Source: Roseobacter sp. GAI101 (GTDB taxonomy: Bacteria; Pseudomonadota; Alphaproteobacteria; Rhodobacterales; Rhodobacteraceae). Taken from it: a DNA stretch of 64,000 nt. Below, in pieces: positions 17,716 through 26,371 of the stretch (position 1 is its first letter; every line of letters starts with the position of its first letter). Location of the stretch: positions 3,572,491 through 3,636,490 of the forward strand of contig NZ_DS999213.1 of assembly GCF_000156335.1 (NCBI RefSeq), given 5' to 3'. The notes below the pieces were generated by a model. The model had not been told where the DNA came from. It saw only the letters and a program-made list of their open reading frames with translations, and did no database searches. A program made the position numbers and the translations under genes.

Positions 17716-18227
17716 TGCCCACTACAATTCTCACCGATACCGCCGAGGACAAGTTGCTTCTAGCTGCAGGCTCGGGTGCGCAAGTCGCGATTACACAGGT
17801 TGCCTTGGGCGATGCGAATGGTGCCAGCTATGTTGGTGATTTCGCGCAGACTGCACTGCGCAATGAGCGGATCCGGGTGCCAATTGAAACACGCCATATT
17901 ATTGATCCGAATGCCTGGCGTGTTCGGGCAGAGTTCGGGGCTGACACTGTCGCTTTCGACGTCCGTGAGGCGGGCTTTTACGACGAGGACGGCGACCTGA
18001 TCGCACTTTGTACGTTTCCAGCCGAAGAAGTGCGCCGCACTGGCGGGATCGTTTATTTGATCGACCACGTTTTGAGTTTTAGTCGCGTCGCCGATGGGCT
18101 GATCATTGCGGATGCTCCGGATGATGATCTGTTCGATCTTTCAGTCACCGTGGCGCTCGCGCTTGCCAACCTTCAAGTCGAGCAGCTTCGCCAGGCTGAC
18201 TTGATCGATTCCCTTCTAGATCAATAA
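17715..18227 (+). CDS. tail fibre N-terminal (collar/baseplate-binding) protein
   Basis: A 170-residue protein matching the N-terminal, baseplate-attaching domain of P2 gpH-type fibres (phage tail-collar fibre family): ILTDTAEDKLLLAAGSGAQVAITQVALGD and the later GFYDEDGDLIALCTFP. Normal H proteins are much longer; here the receptor-binding part seems to be split off into the two following genes. It is coupled to I by a one-base overlap. Confidence 0.82.
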   Translation: MPTTILTDTAEDKLLLAAGSGAQVAITQVALGDANGASYVGDFAQTALRNERIRVPIETRHIIDPNAWRVRAEFGADTVAFDVREAGFYDEDGDLIALCTFPAEEVRRTGGIVYLIDHVLSFSRVADGLIIADAPDDDLFDLSVTVALALANLQVEQLRQADLIDSLLDQ

Positions 18228-18240
18228 GGAGCTGCTTTTC

Positions 18241-19017
18241 ATGGTCACTACCGTTGAAGAAGTTGCGGCGCTCATCGACGCCTACACCGAACTGAAGGCC
18301 TATTTTGATGGGCAAAAGTCGCGTTGGGACGGCGAGCTTGATGTGGCGCGGGCATCATACGGCGAGCTACTGGGTGATCTGAACGCGGTTTTCCCTGGTA
18401 AGATGTTTTTCAGTGTCACCGTTGACCCAACGCTGCAGGAATATTCCAACGTAAATGGCGGTACATTTGCCACCATTAAGGAGGCCGTGAATGCCTCGCC
18501 CGTTGGTAGTTTCGTTCGGATTTATCTTCCTTACGGCACCGAGCATATCATCAATGACAACATTTATGTCTGGGGTCGCACTTTGACCTTCGAGGGAAAA
18601 AACAGCGGCTTAGTTGACCGCCCAATCATTCGGCTGGGATTCTCTTCAAGCGCGACCCACACTTATCGGTGTCGTTTTGTAGAGGCGTTCGGCTGTGCCC
18701 TAAAATTTAATAATATCGACATTCGTCCAGATGCACACGATCCGACTAATCCGCAACTTCACACCCCTTCAGAAGCCTTAGTTTCATCTGGTGGCCCTGA
18801 CATTGTCTCTCTCGGCTTTCGGGCGTCTATCTTGAGCGGTGATGGCGGCTTTGCACTTTTGGCCGGACACTATGGCGCATTCCCAACGCTGACAATTCAC
18901 GCCTCGACACTTGATGGAAACGTTTATGGGGTGCGGGGGTTCAGGGCGGGGGTGGGCAACATAGGCACTTCCGCCCTCACTCTCACCAACGGAGCAGCTT
19001 TAACAGACGCCGCTTAA
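18241..19017 (+). CDS. tail fibre/adhesin-like protein, paralogue 1
   Basis: A 258-residue protein following the fibre stem gene after 13 bp, with AAGGAG before the ATG. Residues 1-45 are a helical coiled-coil-like module (VEEVAALIDAYTELKAYFDG) shared with the next gene. The remainder, with TVDPTLQEYSNVNGGTFATIKEAVN and turns rich in Gly, Asn and Thr, resembles the start of a pectin-lyase-like right-handed beta-helix. The last segment GTSALTLTNGAALTDAA also resembles its neighbour's end. Likely a receptor-binding fibre tip; no database family recognised. Confidence 0.65.
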   Translation: MVTTVEEVAALIDAYTELKAYFDGQKSRWDGELDVARASYGELLGDLNAVFPGKMFFSVTVDPTLQEYSNVNGGTFATIKEAVNASPVGSFVRIYLPYGTEHIINDNIYVWGRTLTFEGKNSGLVDRPIIRLGFSSSATHTYRCRFVEAFGCALKFNNIDIRPDAHDPTNPQLHTPSEALVSSGGPDIVSLGFRASILSGDGGFALLAGHYGAFPTLTIHASTLDGNVYGVRGFRAGVGNIGTSALTLTNGAALTDAA

Positions 19018-19086
19018 TCACGCGCTTCGTGAAGTCTATGAATGTTTCGGCCGAAATCTGGCCACTTAGAAGAAGGGATAGCCGCA

Positions 19087-19887
19087 ATGGCCACCACCAT
19101 CGAAAAGTTGAATAGCCTTGTCGCAAACTATACCGATTTGAAGGATTACTTCGAAGCGCAGCGGCCGCGTTGGGATGATGACGTCGCAGCTGCCGAAGCT
19201 GCCTATGCTGCTCTAAGCGGAAACCTGAAGGGCGTCATTCGAAGCCTTATGGATTTCACCGGCACCGTGGATCCTGACATCGCCAATCCCACCAATCTGG
19301 ATGGCGGAACCTTCAACGATATTGCCACGCTGGTAGATGCGGCTCCCTATGGGGCATTCATACAGGCAAAACTTGCGGCCGACAAAACGCACGTTCTGAC
19401 GTCGCTAGTCTCTCTGGCTGGCAAGAACTTGATGATCTTGAAGGAGGGCGAGGGGTTTGACCCCATTTTCGAGCCTGGTTCGTTTGTCTCCTCTAATCAA
19501 AATCAGTGCTACCGCTTCACGAATTTGATGGGAGGGTGTCTGACTCTCCAGAATGTTGACATTCGGTTGCCTGCGAAAGCTGACCCGAATTTGGATTGGA
19601 ATGTGTTTTATCATGTGCTCGTTGACAGCACGACGGCGGCTTCGGTGGATGTGCGGCTGATGAATTGCGCTTTCTCCGGCAGCGATGGTGCGGCCATTGT
19701 CACGGTCAACCGCGGATCAATCGTCAATCTTTCACTTTGGGGCACATCTTTTGATGGACCTATTTTTGGCGTCACGCATGTGGGGGGCTGGGGGATCGCA
19801 CATATCGCATCCCAAGGTTTGACGCTTACAAACGGCGCACTCGCGCAGTCGGGCGGAACGCTCGGCACTGATCTTCTGCAAAATTGA
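19087..19887 (+). CDS. tail fibre/adhesin-like protein, paralogue 2
   Basis: A 266-residue protein with the same architecture as the preceding one. The N-terminal helix IEKLNSLVANYTDLKDYFEAQRPRWDDDV aligns with residues 5-35 of paralogue 1. The phrase TGTVDPDIANPTNLDGGTFNDIATLVDAAPYGAFI aligns with its TVDPTLQEYSNVNGGTF, and both end in SxxLTLTNGA. The middle has diverged strongly. ATG 19087 is chosen because AGAAGGG lies 10 nt upstream. A second, swappable receptor-binding protein is the likely role. Confidence 0.65.
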   Translation: MATTIEKLNSLVANYTDLKDYFEAQRPRWDDDVAAAEAAYAALSGNLKGVIRSLMDFTGTVDPDIANPTNLDGGTFNDIATLVDAAPYGAFIQAKLAADKTHVLTSLVSLAGKNLMILKEGEGFDPIFEPGSFVSSNQNQCYRFTNLMGGCLTLQNVDIRLPAKADPNLDWNVFYHVLVDSTTAASVDVRLMNCAFSGSDGAAIVTVNRGSIVNLSLWGTSFDGPIFGVTHVGGWGIAHIASQGLTLTNGALAQSGGTLGTDLLQN

Positions 19888-19895
19888 GGTAAACG

Positions 19896-20297
19896 ATGCT
19901 TTTTGATATTTCACATAATGGCCGAACCACCCTGTCGGTTGATCGTGCGGGCGCGATTGCGCTTGGGTATCCGGTAGATGCTATCGATGCGGCTGAGGCC
20001 GACCTACGCTTGACCAGGATCAAAGGCGAGTGTCGGCGAAGGATCTATGGCGCAGCATCGGCTGAAACTCAGATGAATATGGCAACTGCTGCAGCTGTGG
20101 TGTCGGCGAAAACTGCCAGCAACCGTTCGGCCGAGGAGAGCGCCATGCTGGCTGGGCTCGGCCAGGCTATCGATTGGGTCGCGGCCATGCGGGCGCGGGT
20201 GGTCGAGTTGGCCGCGGACGCCGATCTGGATTTCCGCGCAGACGAAAACTGGCCGGATTTGCCCGATGGCGCGCGAGACGTCGTCGCCATGTTCTGA
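19896..20297 (+). CDS. small phage protein after fibre genes (fibre-assembly-like)
   Basis: A 133-residue acidic protein with an Ala-rich helical C-terminus (AETQMNMATAAAVVSAKTASNRSAEESAMLAGLGQAIDWVAAMRARV). Its place directly after the fibre genes and its size resemble tail-fibre assembly or host-specificity proteins, but I see no decisive motif. A GAGGTAAA site precedes the ATG. It carries a segment DAIDAAEADLRLTRIKGECRRRIYGAAS that is similar to tail-protein DUF4376-type sequences. Confidence 0.55.
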   Translation: MLFDISHNGRTTLSVDRAGAIALGYPVDAIDAAEADLRLTRIKGECRRRIYGAASAETQMNMATAAAVVSAKTASNRSAEESAMLAGLGQAIDWVAAMRARVVELAADADLDFRADENWPDLPDGARDVVAMF

Positions 20298-20307
20298 TCT
20301 GCTTGGT

Positions 20308-20793
20308 GTGATCGTCCTGGCATTCTATAAAGGCCACGGCCGCTTCTTTGATCGGGTGATCCGTTGGGTCACCCGTTCTGCGTTCAGCCACTGCGAAATC
20401 CTGCGATTGCAACCAGCGCAGGCTGATGATGCGTTTGAGGCGCGCGCCTGGTCATCGAGTGGCCGGGACGGGGGCGTTCGCGAAAAGGTCATTCTGTTCA
20501 AGCCTGGGAATTGGGAGTTTGTCAGCGTTCTCTGGTCGGATGGCGAAGCTGTCGATCGGATCATCGCTGAAATCGGCAACCCCTATGACTATCTGGGCTT
20601 GATCGCATCGCAGGCTTTTAATCTGCGACGGCATCGGCGGGATCAGTGGTTTTGCTCCGAAATCTGCGGGCATGCCTTGGGCTTGAGCGCGCCGCAGGAG
20701 CTCTCGCCGGGTGGGCTCCACTGCCGGGTGCTTGAGATGAATTCGGCCTATTGCATTGGCTTCGAACACGCGGGGGAACCGCCAGAGGATTGA
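20308..20793 (+). CDS. permuted papain-fold amidase/peptidase (YiiX/NlpC-P60-like)
   Basis: A 161-residue enzyme with the layout of permuted NlpC/P60 (C92-like) hydrolases: SAFSHCEILR near residue 30 supplies the catalytic His, and DQWFCSEICGHALGL near 113-127 supplies the nucleophile Cys. VIVLAFYKGHGRFFDRVIRW at the start fits the family's first strand. GTG 20308 is preferred to the ATG at 20266, which overlaps the previous gene. It could cut peptidoglycan crosslinks or lipid amides. Being inside a tail cluster, it may act on the envelope during injection or release. The stop lies within a repeated motif. Confidence 0.72.
   Translation: MIVLAFYKGHGRFFDRVIRWVTRSAFSHCEILRLQPAQADDAFEARAWSSSGRDGGVREKVILFKPGNWEFVSVLWSDGEAVDRIIAEIGNPYDYLGLIASQAFNLRRHRRDQWFCSEICGHALGLSAPQELSPGGLHCRVLEMNSAYCIGFEHAGEPPED
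20773..20790 (+). repeat. repeated motif copy 2 (GGGGAACCGCCAGAGGAT)
   Basis: Exact match to 15784-15801. It covers the last codons of the hydrolase gene and ends at its stop; the sheath gene starts 60 bp later. Confidence 0.6.
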
Positions 20794-20849
20794 GCCGCAG
20801 CGCGGTGGAATGCTTGGGGCAACAGTTCACATCCGCAAGCGAGGTCACT

Positions 20850-22031
20850 ATGGCATTTCTTCACGGCGTCGAGGTCATCGAGATCGATGCAGGTCCACGT
20901 CCCATCCAGACGGTCAAATCGTCTGTCATCGGCATTGTGGGCACTGCGCCCGACGCCGATGCAGATGCATTCCCCTTGAACACGCCGGTCCTGGTCGCCG
21001 GTTCGCGCAAAGAAGCCGCAGGCCTGGACACGGTCGGCGATGCGCGCGGCACCTTGCCCACGGCAATGGACGGCATCTTCGATCAGATCGGTGCAGTCGT
21101 CATTGTCGTTCGTGTGGAGGAGGGGCTCGATGAGGCCGAAAGCCTCGCCAATGTTATCGGGGGCGTCAACGCGGTTGATGGCAACTTCGAGGGTGTCCAT
21201 GCCCTGGTCGGCGCGGAGAGCGTCGTCGGGTTTTCGCCGCGCATCCTGATCGCGCCGGGCTTCACTCACCAGCGCCCCGAGGGCAACGCCAACCCGGTGA
21301 TCGCGGAGCTGCAGGGCATCGGTGACCGGCTGCGGGCCGTGATCATCGCCGACGGGCCCAATACCAACGACGCCGACGCCATCGAGGCAGCCGGTGGCTT
21401 CGGCTCCGATCGCATCTACCTGATCGATCCCTGGCACAAGGTCACCGTCGGCTCCGATATCGTGGATGTTCCGCCATCGTCCCGCGTTGCAGGCTTGATC
21501 GCCACGGTGGACAACGACACCGGCTTCTGGGCGTCGCCGTCGAACCACCTGATTGGCGGAATCATCGGTACCAGCCGTCCGGTCGATTTCAAGCTCGGGG
21601 GCGCGAGCGCGCGTGCCAATCTATTGAACGAGGCGAAAGTCGCCACGACCATCCGCCAGAATGGCTACCGCCTGTGGGGCAACCGGACGCTGACCGACGA
21701 CACAAAGTGGATTTTCCTGAGCGTTCGCCGCACGGCCGACATCATCAACGACTCGCTTTTGCGCGCCCACCTTTGGGCTGTCGATCGTGGCATCACAAAA
21801 ACCTATGTCTCGGACGTCGAGGAAAGCGTGAACGCCTACCTCCGCGATCTGGTCGCTTTGGGCGCGATCCTGGGCGGTCGCTGCTGGGCCGATCCGGATC
21901 TGAATTCCGCGGCCAATATCCAGCTCGGCAAGGTGTTTTTCAACTTTGATTTCACGCCGGTCTATCCGGCCGAGCATATCACTTTCCGTTCGCACCTGGT
22001 GAAAGATTACATCGAGGAGGTGTTTAACTGA
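20850..22031 (+). CDS. contractile tail sheath protein FI
   Basis: A 393-residue P2 gpFI homologue, the sheath subunit that contracts to drive the tube. It starts AFLHGVEVIEIDAGPRPIQTVKSSVIGIVGTAP and has FSPRILIAPGFTHQ near 130, SSRVAGLIATVDNDTGFWASPSN near 210, ARANLLNEAKVATTIRQNGYRLWGNRTL near 250 and YLRDLVALGAILGGRCWAD near 330, all typical. The ATG at 20850 is chosen over the 5' extension because the family starts here. It overlaps FII by one base (TGATG). Confidence 0.95.
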   Translation: MAFLHGVEVIEIDAGPRPIQTVKSSVIGIVGTAPDADADAFPLNTPVLVAGSRKEAAGLDTVGDARGTLPTAMDGIFDQIGAVVIVVRVEEGLDEAESLANVIGGVNAVDGNFEGVHALVGAESVVGFSPRILIAPGFTHQRPEGNANPVIAELQGIGDRLRAVIIADGPNTNDADAIEAAGGFGSDRIYLIDPWHKVTVGSDIVDVPPSSRVAGLIATVDNDTGFWASPSNHLIGGIIGTSRPVDFKLGGASARANLLNEAKVATTIRQNGYRLWGNRTLTDDTKWIFLSVRRTADIINDSLLRAHLWAVDRGITKTYVSDVEESVNAYLRDLVALGAILGGRCWADPDLNSAANIQLGKVFFNFDFTPVYPAEHITFRSHLVKDYIEEVFN

Positions 22032-22537
22032 TGGCTGCTGAAGATATCCTGAAGTATCTCAATTTGTTCGTTGATGGCCGTGGCCATGCGGGCAAGATCG
22101 AGGAGTACAGCGCTCCCGATCTAACGGTTTCGACCGAAGAATTCCGCGGGGGCGGCATGGACGCGCCCATCGATCTCGACATGGGTCAGGAAAAAATGAC
22201 CACGTCGTTCGTCCTGACGTCCTACGATCGGGATGTGCTATCCCTCTGGGGCATCAAGGACGGATCGTTGGTCCAGCTGACGGCGCGCGGGTCGCTTGAA
22301 AGCCTGGATGGCACCAAGACGGCCGTCGCGCATCACATGCAGGGCAAGATCATCTCGGTGGCGCGCGGCACCTGGGGTTCAGGGGCCAAGCCGTCGCTGA
22401 CCTTCACGGTGAGCCTGCGCTACTACCGCGAGGTCCACGGTGGCGTCGATATCAACGAGATCGATGTCGTCAACATGGTGCGCAAGGTGCGGGGCGTCGA
22501 TCAGCTCGCCGAGCACCGCGCCAATATCGGCCTGTAA
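22031..22537 (+). CDS. tail tube protein FII
   Basis: A 168-residue P2 gpFII homologue forming the inner tube. Features: DILKYLNLFVDGRGHAGKIEEYSAPDL at the start, EFRGGGMDAPIDLDMGQEKM near 35 and the C-terminal ALRYYREVHGGVDINEIDVVNMVRKVRGVD-type segment. It is coupled to the sheath gene by a one-base overlap. Size and position match P2 exactly. Confidence 0.94.
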   Translation: MAAEDILKYLNLFVDGRGHAGKIEEYSAPDLTVSTEEFRGGGMDAPIDLDMGQEKMTTSFVLTSYDRDVLSLWGIKDGSLVQLTARGSLESLDGTKTAVAHHMQGKIISVARGTWGSGAKPSLTFTVSLRYYREVHGGVDINEIDVVNMVRKVRGVDQLAEHRANIGL

Positions 22538-22546
22538 GGAGCGCAC

Positions 22547-22837
22547 ATGGAAAACGCAAAAAACCCAGCCTGGTTGGTCGAGAACGAGGACGGCTCGATC
22601 ACGGTCAACTATGAGACCCGGCCGCCCAAGATCGACGGGACCGACGTCAAAAGCCTGAAGATGCGCGAGCCCTTCGTGGAGGATCAGCTGGCTGCCGATC
22701 GGGCGAGCTCGAACAGCGCCGAGGCTGAAATCACCTTGATCTCGAACCTCTGCGAAATCTCGCCCGAGGCGGTGCGCGGTCTGACGATGCGCCAGTACAG
22801 CAGGCTGCAGACGGCTCTCTCCGTTTTTATTGGCTGA
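22547..22837 (+). CDS. tail assembly chaperone E
   Basis: A 96-residue homologue of the P2 gpE / Mu gp41 tail-assembly protein. It has KSLKMREPFVEDQLAADRASSNSAEAEITLISNLCEISPEAVRGLTMRQYSRLQTALSVFIG, the usual acidic helical pattern. It ends next to a T-rich stretch (TTTTT at 22824-22828) where a -1 shift would continue into the following frame, as in P2 E/E'. Confidence 0.88.
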   Translation: MENAKNPAWLVENEDGSITVNYETRPPKIDGTDVKSLKMREPFVEDQLAADRASSNSAEAEITLISNLCEISPEAVRGLTMRQYSRLQTALSVFIG

Positions 22838-22980
22838 CCAGTGATCAAGTCCGGGCGGGGTCACTTCGGCTCGCCCGGCACACCGGATGGGCCGAGCGTG
22901 AAATCATGGCCATGCCGGTCAGTCGTTTCATCTGGTGGATAGAGGGCCTTCCAAAGAATGAGCAAAAACCAACGCCTTAA
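22834..22980 (+). CDS. E' extension reached by -1 frameshift (GpE-like)
   Basis: A 48-residue frame with no credible start of its own, beginning LTSDQVRAGSLRLARHTGWAE and ending PVSRFIWWIEGLPKNEQKPTP. It overlaps the E stop in the -1 frame and ends 20 bases inside the tape-measure gene. The hydrophobic, Trp-rich middle resembles the GpE-type C-terminal part. By analogy with P2, E and E' are made in a ratio set by slippage on the TTTTT run at 22824-22828. The frame is seen; the slip is inferred. Confidence 0.7.
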   Translation: MTSDQVRAGSLRLARHTGWAEREIMAMPVSRFIWWIEGLPKNEQKPTP

Positions 22981-25768
22981 TGCGACGATCACGATCGGTT
23001 CGGTTCTCGAGCAGTCGGTCAAGCGCAACGTCAGCTTCCTGAAAACGGGGCTTGCCCAGGTTGGCGATGCGATCAAGGGCGTCGAGCGCCGTCAAAAGGG
23101 GCTCGATCGCCAGCGCGACGTCTTGCGCAAGCAGGGCTTGTCGGTTGAGCACCACGATCGCGAGTATGAGAAACTCGAGCGGACCCTGGTGGATCTGCGC
23201 CGGGCCCAGGAACGCTGGAACCGCGCGGCCGCAGCATCGAGGCGTGTCGGCTCCACCTTCAGTAACATGGCATCTGGCATCGGCCGAAATGTGCGCCAGA
23301 TTGCGATCGGGGCCAGCTTGGCCGGTGGTGCCATCTTCGGGATCGCCAATTCGACGGCTGACCTGGGCGATAATGTTGCCAAGACGGCCGATAAGCTGGG
23401 CATCGGGCTCGGCGTGCTGCAGGAGCTGCGCTACGCGGCCGAGCGGTCTGGTGTTGCCACAGCGACCTTCGATGGCGCGCTGGAAAAAATGACCAAGAAC
23501 ATTGGTCTGGCGATGGAGGGCACCGGCGCGCAGAAGGATGCCCTGGACGCCCTGGGGCTTTCGGCCGCTGACCTTGCCTCCAAGCTGCCGGAGGACGCCC
23601 TGGCGATGATCGCCGACAGGCTGCAGGGCGTGGAGACGCAGGCGGAAAAGGCAGCGCTGGCAAACGATCTGTTTGGCCGGTCGGGCATCGGCCTGCTGAA
23701 CATGCTGAAGGACGGCTCCAAGGGGCTGACGCAGCTGCGCGAGGACGCGCGGCGCACCGGCTATGTCCTGTCCGACCAGGCTGCCCGGGACGCCGAAGTG
23801 TTCAAGGACACGCTGCTCGATACGCAGTTGGTGATGAAGGGCCTGAAAAACACGGTGGGCTCCGCGCTGATGCCGGTCGTGACGCGGTCCATGCGCCGGA
23901 TCGGTGACGCCCTGATCGGCAATCGCGATGACGTCGAGCGGTGGGCCGAGGGTTTCGCGGCCAGTGCGGAGCGCGCGCTTCCGATCATCGGCGAGATTGC
24001 CTCGGGTATCGGTTCGATCGGCTCCATCGTTTTTGAAGTGACCGAGCGGACGGCTGAAATGGTCGGGGGCTGGGAAAACTTCGGCATGATCGTCGGGGCT
24101 GTCCTGGCGTCGCGCACGATTGTGCGGGTCGGCAAGTTTGCCGGTGCCGTGTTCAGCCTCGGCCGCGCCATGCTGTCCCTGGTCAGCGCGTCGCCGATCG
24201 TGGTCGGGGCGATCCGCGCCATCGGTACCGCGTTGATGATGAACCCCATCGGGGCTGCGATCGGGGTCATCGCGGGCGGGGCGTATTTGATCTATCGAAA
24301 CTGGGAGACGGTCGGTCCCTGGTTCCGCGGGCTTTGGTCCGATACGAAAACCTACTTTGCGGGCTTCGGCAACTTCGTGGGCGGCGTGTTCTCCGGTGAC
24401 ATGCGGCGCGCAGAGCGCGGGGTTCGGGCGATGTGGTCTGGCACCACCTCATTCTTTGACCGGACCTTGAGCGGGATCGGTGCGGTATTCTCTGCCACCT
24501 ATGAGAACCTGATCAAGCCTGCGACCGACGCGATGGGGATCACGGCTCCGATTGAGGCCGCCTGGCGCAAAGCCGGGGATGTCCTGGCTCCAGTGCTGTC
24601 TGATATCGGTTCGTACTACACCGGGCTCGGTGACGTCGTCGCGGGCGTGTTCACCGGGGATATGGAGCGCGCTGCCCTTGGCGTCGGCCGGATGTGGCGC
24701 TCGGCCGCTTCGATGTTTGACCGTGTCTTGGGCCGCATCGGGGATCGCTTCGTCTGGGTCTATGACACTCTGATCAAGCCGGTGACGGACGCGCTCGGGC
24801 TGACGGCTCCGATCGAGCGCGCCTGGTCGGCATTTTCAGGTGCCATAGACGCGACGTTCAGCTCGATCGGGGCTGTGTTTGATGCGCTCTGGACGGGATC
24901 TGCCGAGCCGGTGATCGAGGGGCTGAAGAACACGGCCGGAATCGGTGCGGCCTGGGACGCCGTTAAGTCTGCCCTGGATCCTGTGCTGACTTGGATCGGG
25001 GATAAGTTCACCACACTGATGGGTTTGATCAAGCCGGTTATCGAGGCGTTGAAGTGGGGCTACGAGAACGCGCAGCGGGCCGGGAACGCCATCGGCTCGG
25101 CCGTAGGCTCTGCAGCTGCTGCGCATGTGAAACCTGGCAAGGTTTCGGGCCTGGGCAATACCGCATCTAATGCCAATGCCGCGCCCATGAGCGATTCGGA
25201 TGCGCAGAAGCTCTACGGCATCAAGCCGCAGAAGAACGCGCTGGGTGGGCCGTTCCGTCCTGGCTGGCATCTGACGGGCGAGCTCGGGCCGGAGCTGAAG
25301 TTCGAGAACCGCTCGGGCTATGTGGCGAACAATCGCGCCATGCGTCAGCTCGCCGGTTATGCCGATCGCGTCGGGTCGGTTATGCGGCCGAATGCGACAC
25401 GCGCCCAATCGATCGTGCCGGGGGCTCTAAGGCAAGCGCTGCGAAAAGCGCCGGCGCAATCTGTCGGAATGGCAAAACTTGGCAGCGCCAGAAACTCGGA
25501 CGCTTTGACGGCACACGCGGGCCAAATGGCCGAGGCCGTTCGCTCCCTGAGCATGGATCGGATGGAGGCGGTATTCGCGCAACCGGCTGCGGCCGCCCCA
25601 ACTGCCGCGCCTGTCGCGGGGCCGCAAACCGTGACCAACCAGTACACGATCCATGCGGCCGGGGCCGATGCCCAGGAGGTCATTCGGCTTCTGCGCGTTG
25701 AAGAGCGTCGCAACTCGGGCAACGGTCTGTTCGATCGCGCGCCGACAACTGGTCCGTTTGGGAGGTAG
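22958..25768 (+). CDS. tail tape measure protein T
   Basis: A 936-residue tape measure protein that sets tail length. The N-terminal 110 residues are coiled coil (KGVERRQKGLDRQRDVLRKQGLSVE). The centre carries TADLGDNVAKTADKLGIGLGVLQELRYAAERSGV, the classical TMP core, then hydrophobic helices near 330-430. Two about 70-residue repeats (near 466-535 and 553-622, each with GVFxGDM and LIKPxTDAxGxTAPIE) follow. The C-terminus has NRAMRQLAGYADRVG and a Pro/Ala-rich linker. A length of 936 residues predicts a tail of ordinary P2-like size. Confidence 0.93.
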   Translation: MSKNQRLNATITIGSVLEQSVKRNVSFLKTGLAQVGDAIKGVERRQKGLDRQRDVLRKQGLSVEHHDREYEKLERTLVDLRRAQERWNRAAAASRRVGSTFSNMASGIGRNVRQIAIGASLAGGAIFGIANSTADLGDNVAKTADKLGIGLGVLQELRYAAERSGVATATFDGALEKMTKNIGLAMEGTGAQKDALDALGLSAADLASKLPEDALAMIADRLQGVETQAEKAALANDLFGRSGIGLLNMLKDGSKGLTQLREDARRTGYVLSDQAARDAEVFKDTLLDTQLVMKGLKNTVGSALMPVVTRSMRRIGDALIGNRDDVERWAEGFAASAERALPIIGEIASGIGSIGSIVFEVTERTAEMVGGWENFGMIVGAVLASRTIVRVGKFAGAVFSLGRAMLSLVSASPIVVGAIRAIGTALMMNPIGAAIGVIAGGAYLIYRNWETVGPWFRGLWSDTKTYFAGFGNFVGGVFSGDMRRAERGVRAMWSGTTSFFDRTLSGIGAVFSATYENLIKPATDAMGITAPIEAAWRKAGDVLAPVLSDIGSYYTGLGDVVAGVFTGDMERAALGVGRMWRSAASMFDRVLGRIGDRFVWVYDTLIKPVTDALGLTAPIERAWSAFSGAIDATFSSIGAVFDALWTGSAEPVIEGLKNTAGIGAAWDAVKSALDPVLTWIGDKFTTLMGLIKPVIEALKWGYENAQRAGNAIGSAVGSAAAAHVKPGKVSGLGNTASNANAAPMSDSDAQKLYGIKPQKNALGGPFRPGWHLTGELGPELKFENRSGYVANNRAMRQLAGYADRVGSVMRPNATRAQSIVPGALRQALRKAPAQSVGMAKLGSARNSDALTAHAGQMAEAVRSLSMDRMEAVFAQPAAAAPTAAPVAGPQTVTNQYTIHAAGADAQEVIRLLRVEERRNSGNGLFDRAPTTGPFGR

Positions 25769-25770
25769 CG

Positions 25771-26184
25771 ATGGCAGAAGTGATGATGCAGCTCGGGTTC
25801 TTCCAGTTCTCCCTGGACAACGCGGCGTACCAAAGGCTCAGCCGGTCGACCGAGTATCGCTGGGCACGTCAGGCGCGGATCGGCACCAATGATGCGCTGC
25901 AGTTCACCGGGCTTGGTCCAGAGACAGTGGAGGTCGAGGGCGTGATCTATCCCCATTTCCGTGGCGGGCTGAAGCAGATCGATAAAATGCGCACACAGGC
26001 CAGTCTTGGCCTGCCGCTGCCCCTGGTGTCTGGCATCGGCAAGGTGCTGGGCCTGTGGGTGGTTGAGGGCGTGACAGAGGGGCAGGAGGTTTTTGCGTCG
26101 CAAGGCATCCCGCATCGGCAGGATTTTACAATGAGGATGGCAAGATATGACGGCGGTGCCCGGTCTCTACTTCGTTTCTTCTGA
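25771..26184 (+). CDS. tail terminator-type protein U
   Basis: A 137-residue P2 gpU homologue. It starts MAEVMMQLGFFQFSLDNAAYQRLSRSTEYRWARQARIGTNDALQFTG and has GVIYPHFRGGLKQIDKMR near 50-68, both standard for the family. It follows T by 2 bp and overlaps gene X by 38 bp. Its role is in tail completion near the baseplate. Confidence 0.92.
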   Translation: MAEVMMQLGFFQFSLDNAAYQRLSRSTEYRWARQARIGTNDALQFTGLGPETVEVEGVIYPHFRGGLKQIDKMRTQASLGLPLPLVSGIGKVLGLWVVEGVTEGQEVFASQGIPHRQDFTMRMARYDGGARSLLRFF

Positions 26185-26371
26185 CGGCGACGTCCTGGAC
26201 CAAGTGGTCGCGAGCCATTACGGCGACACTTCAGGCTTGAAGGTGGAGGCGGTGCTCGCAGCTAATCCTGGTCTGGGCGCGCTGGGCGCTGTCCTAAACG
26301 CGGGCGTCAGGATCCTGCTGCCGGATCTGGAAACCTCGACACCAATGGAAACGGCACAGCTATGGGGCTGA
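26147..26371 (+). CDS. tail protein X (LysM-like)
   Basis: A 74-residue P2 gpX homologue with the LysM-like pattern: LYFVSSDGDVLDQVVASHYGDTSGLKVEAVLAANPGLGALGAVLNAGVRILLPDL. It bridges U and D, overlapping both. In P2-like tails this small protein connects spike hub parts and may touch peptidoglycan. Confidence 0.9.
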   Translation: MTAVPGLYFVSSDGDVLDQVVASHYGDTSGLKVEAVLAANPGLGALGAVLNAGVRILLPDLETSTPMETAQLWG

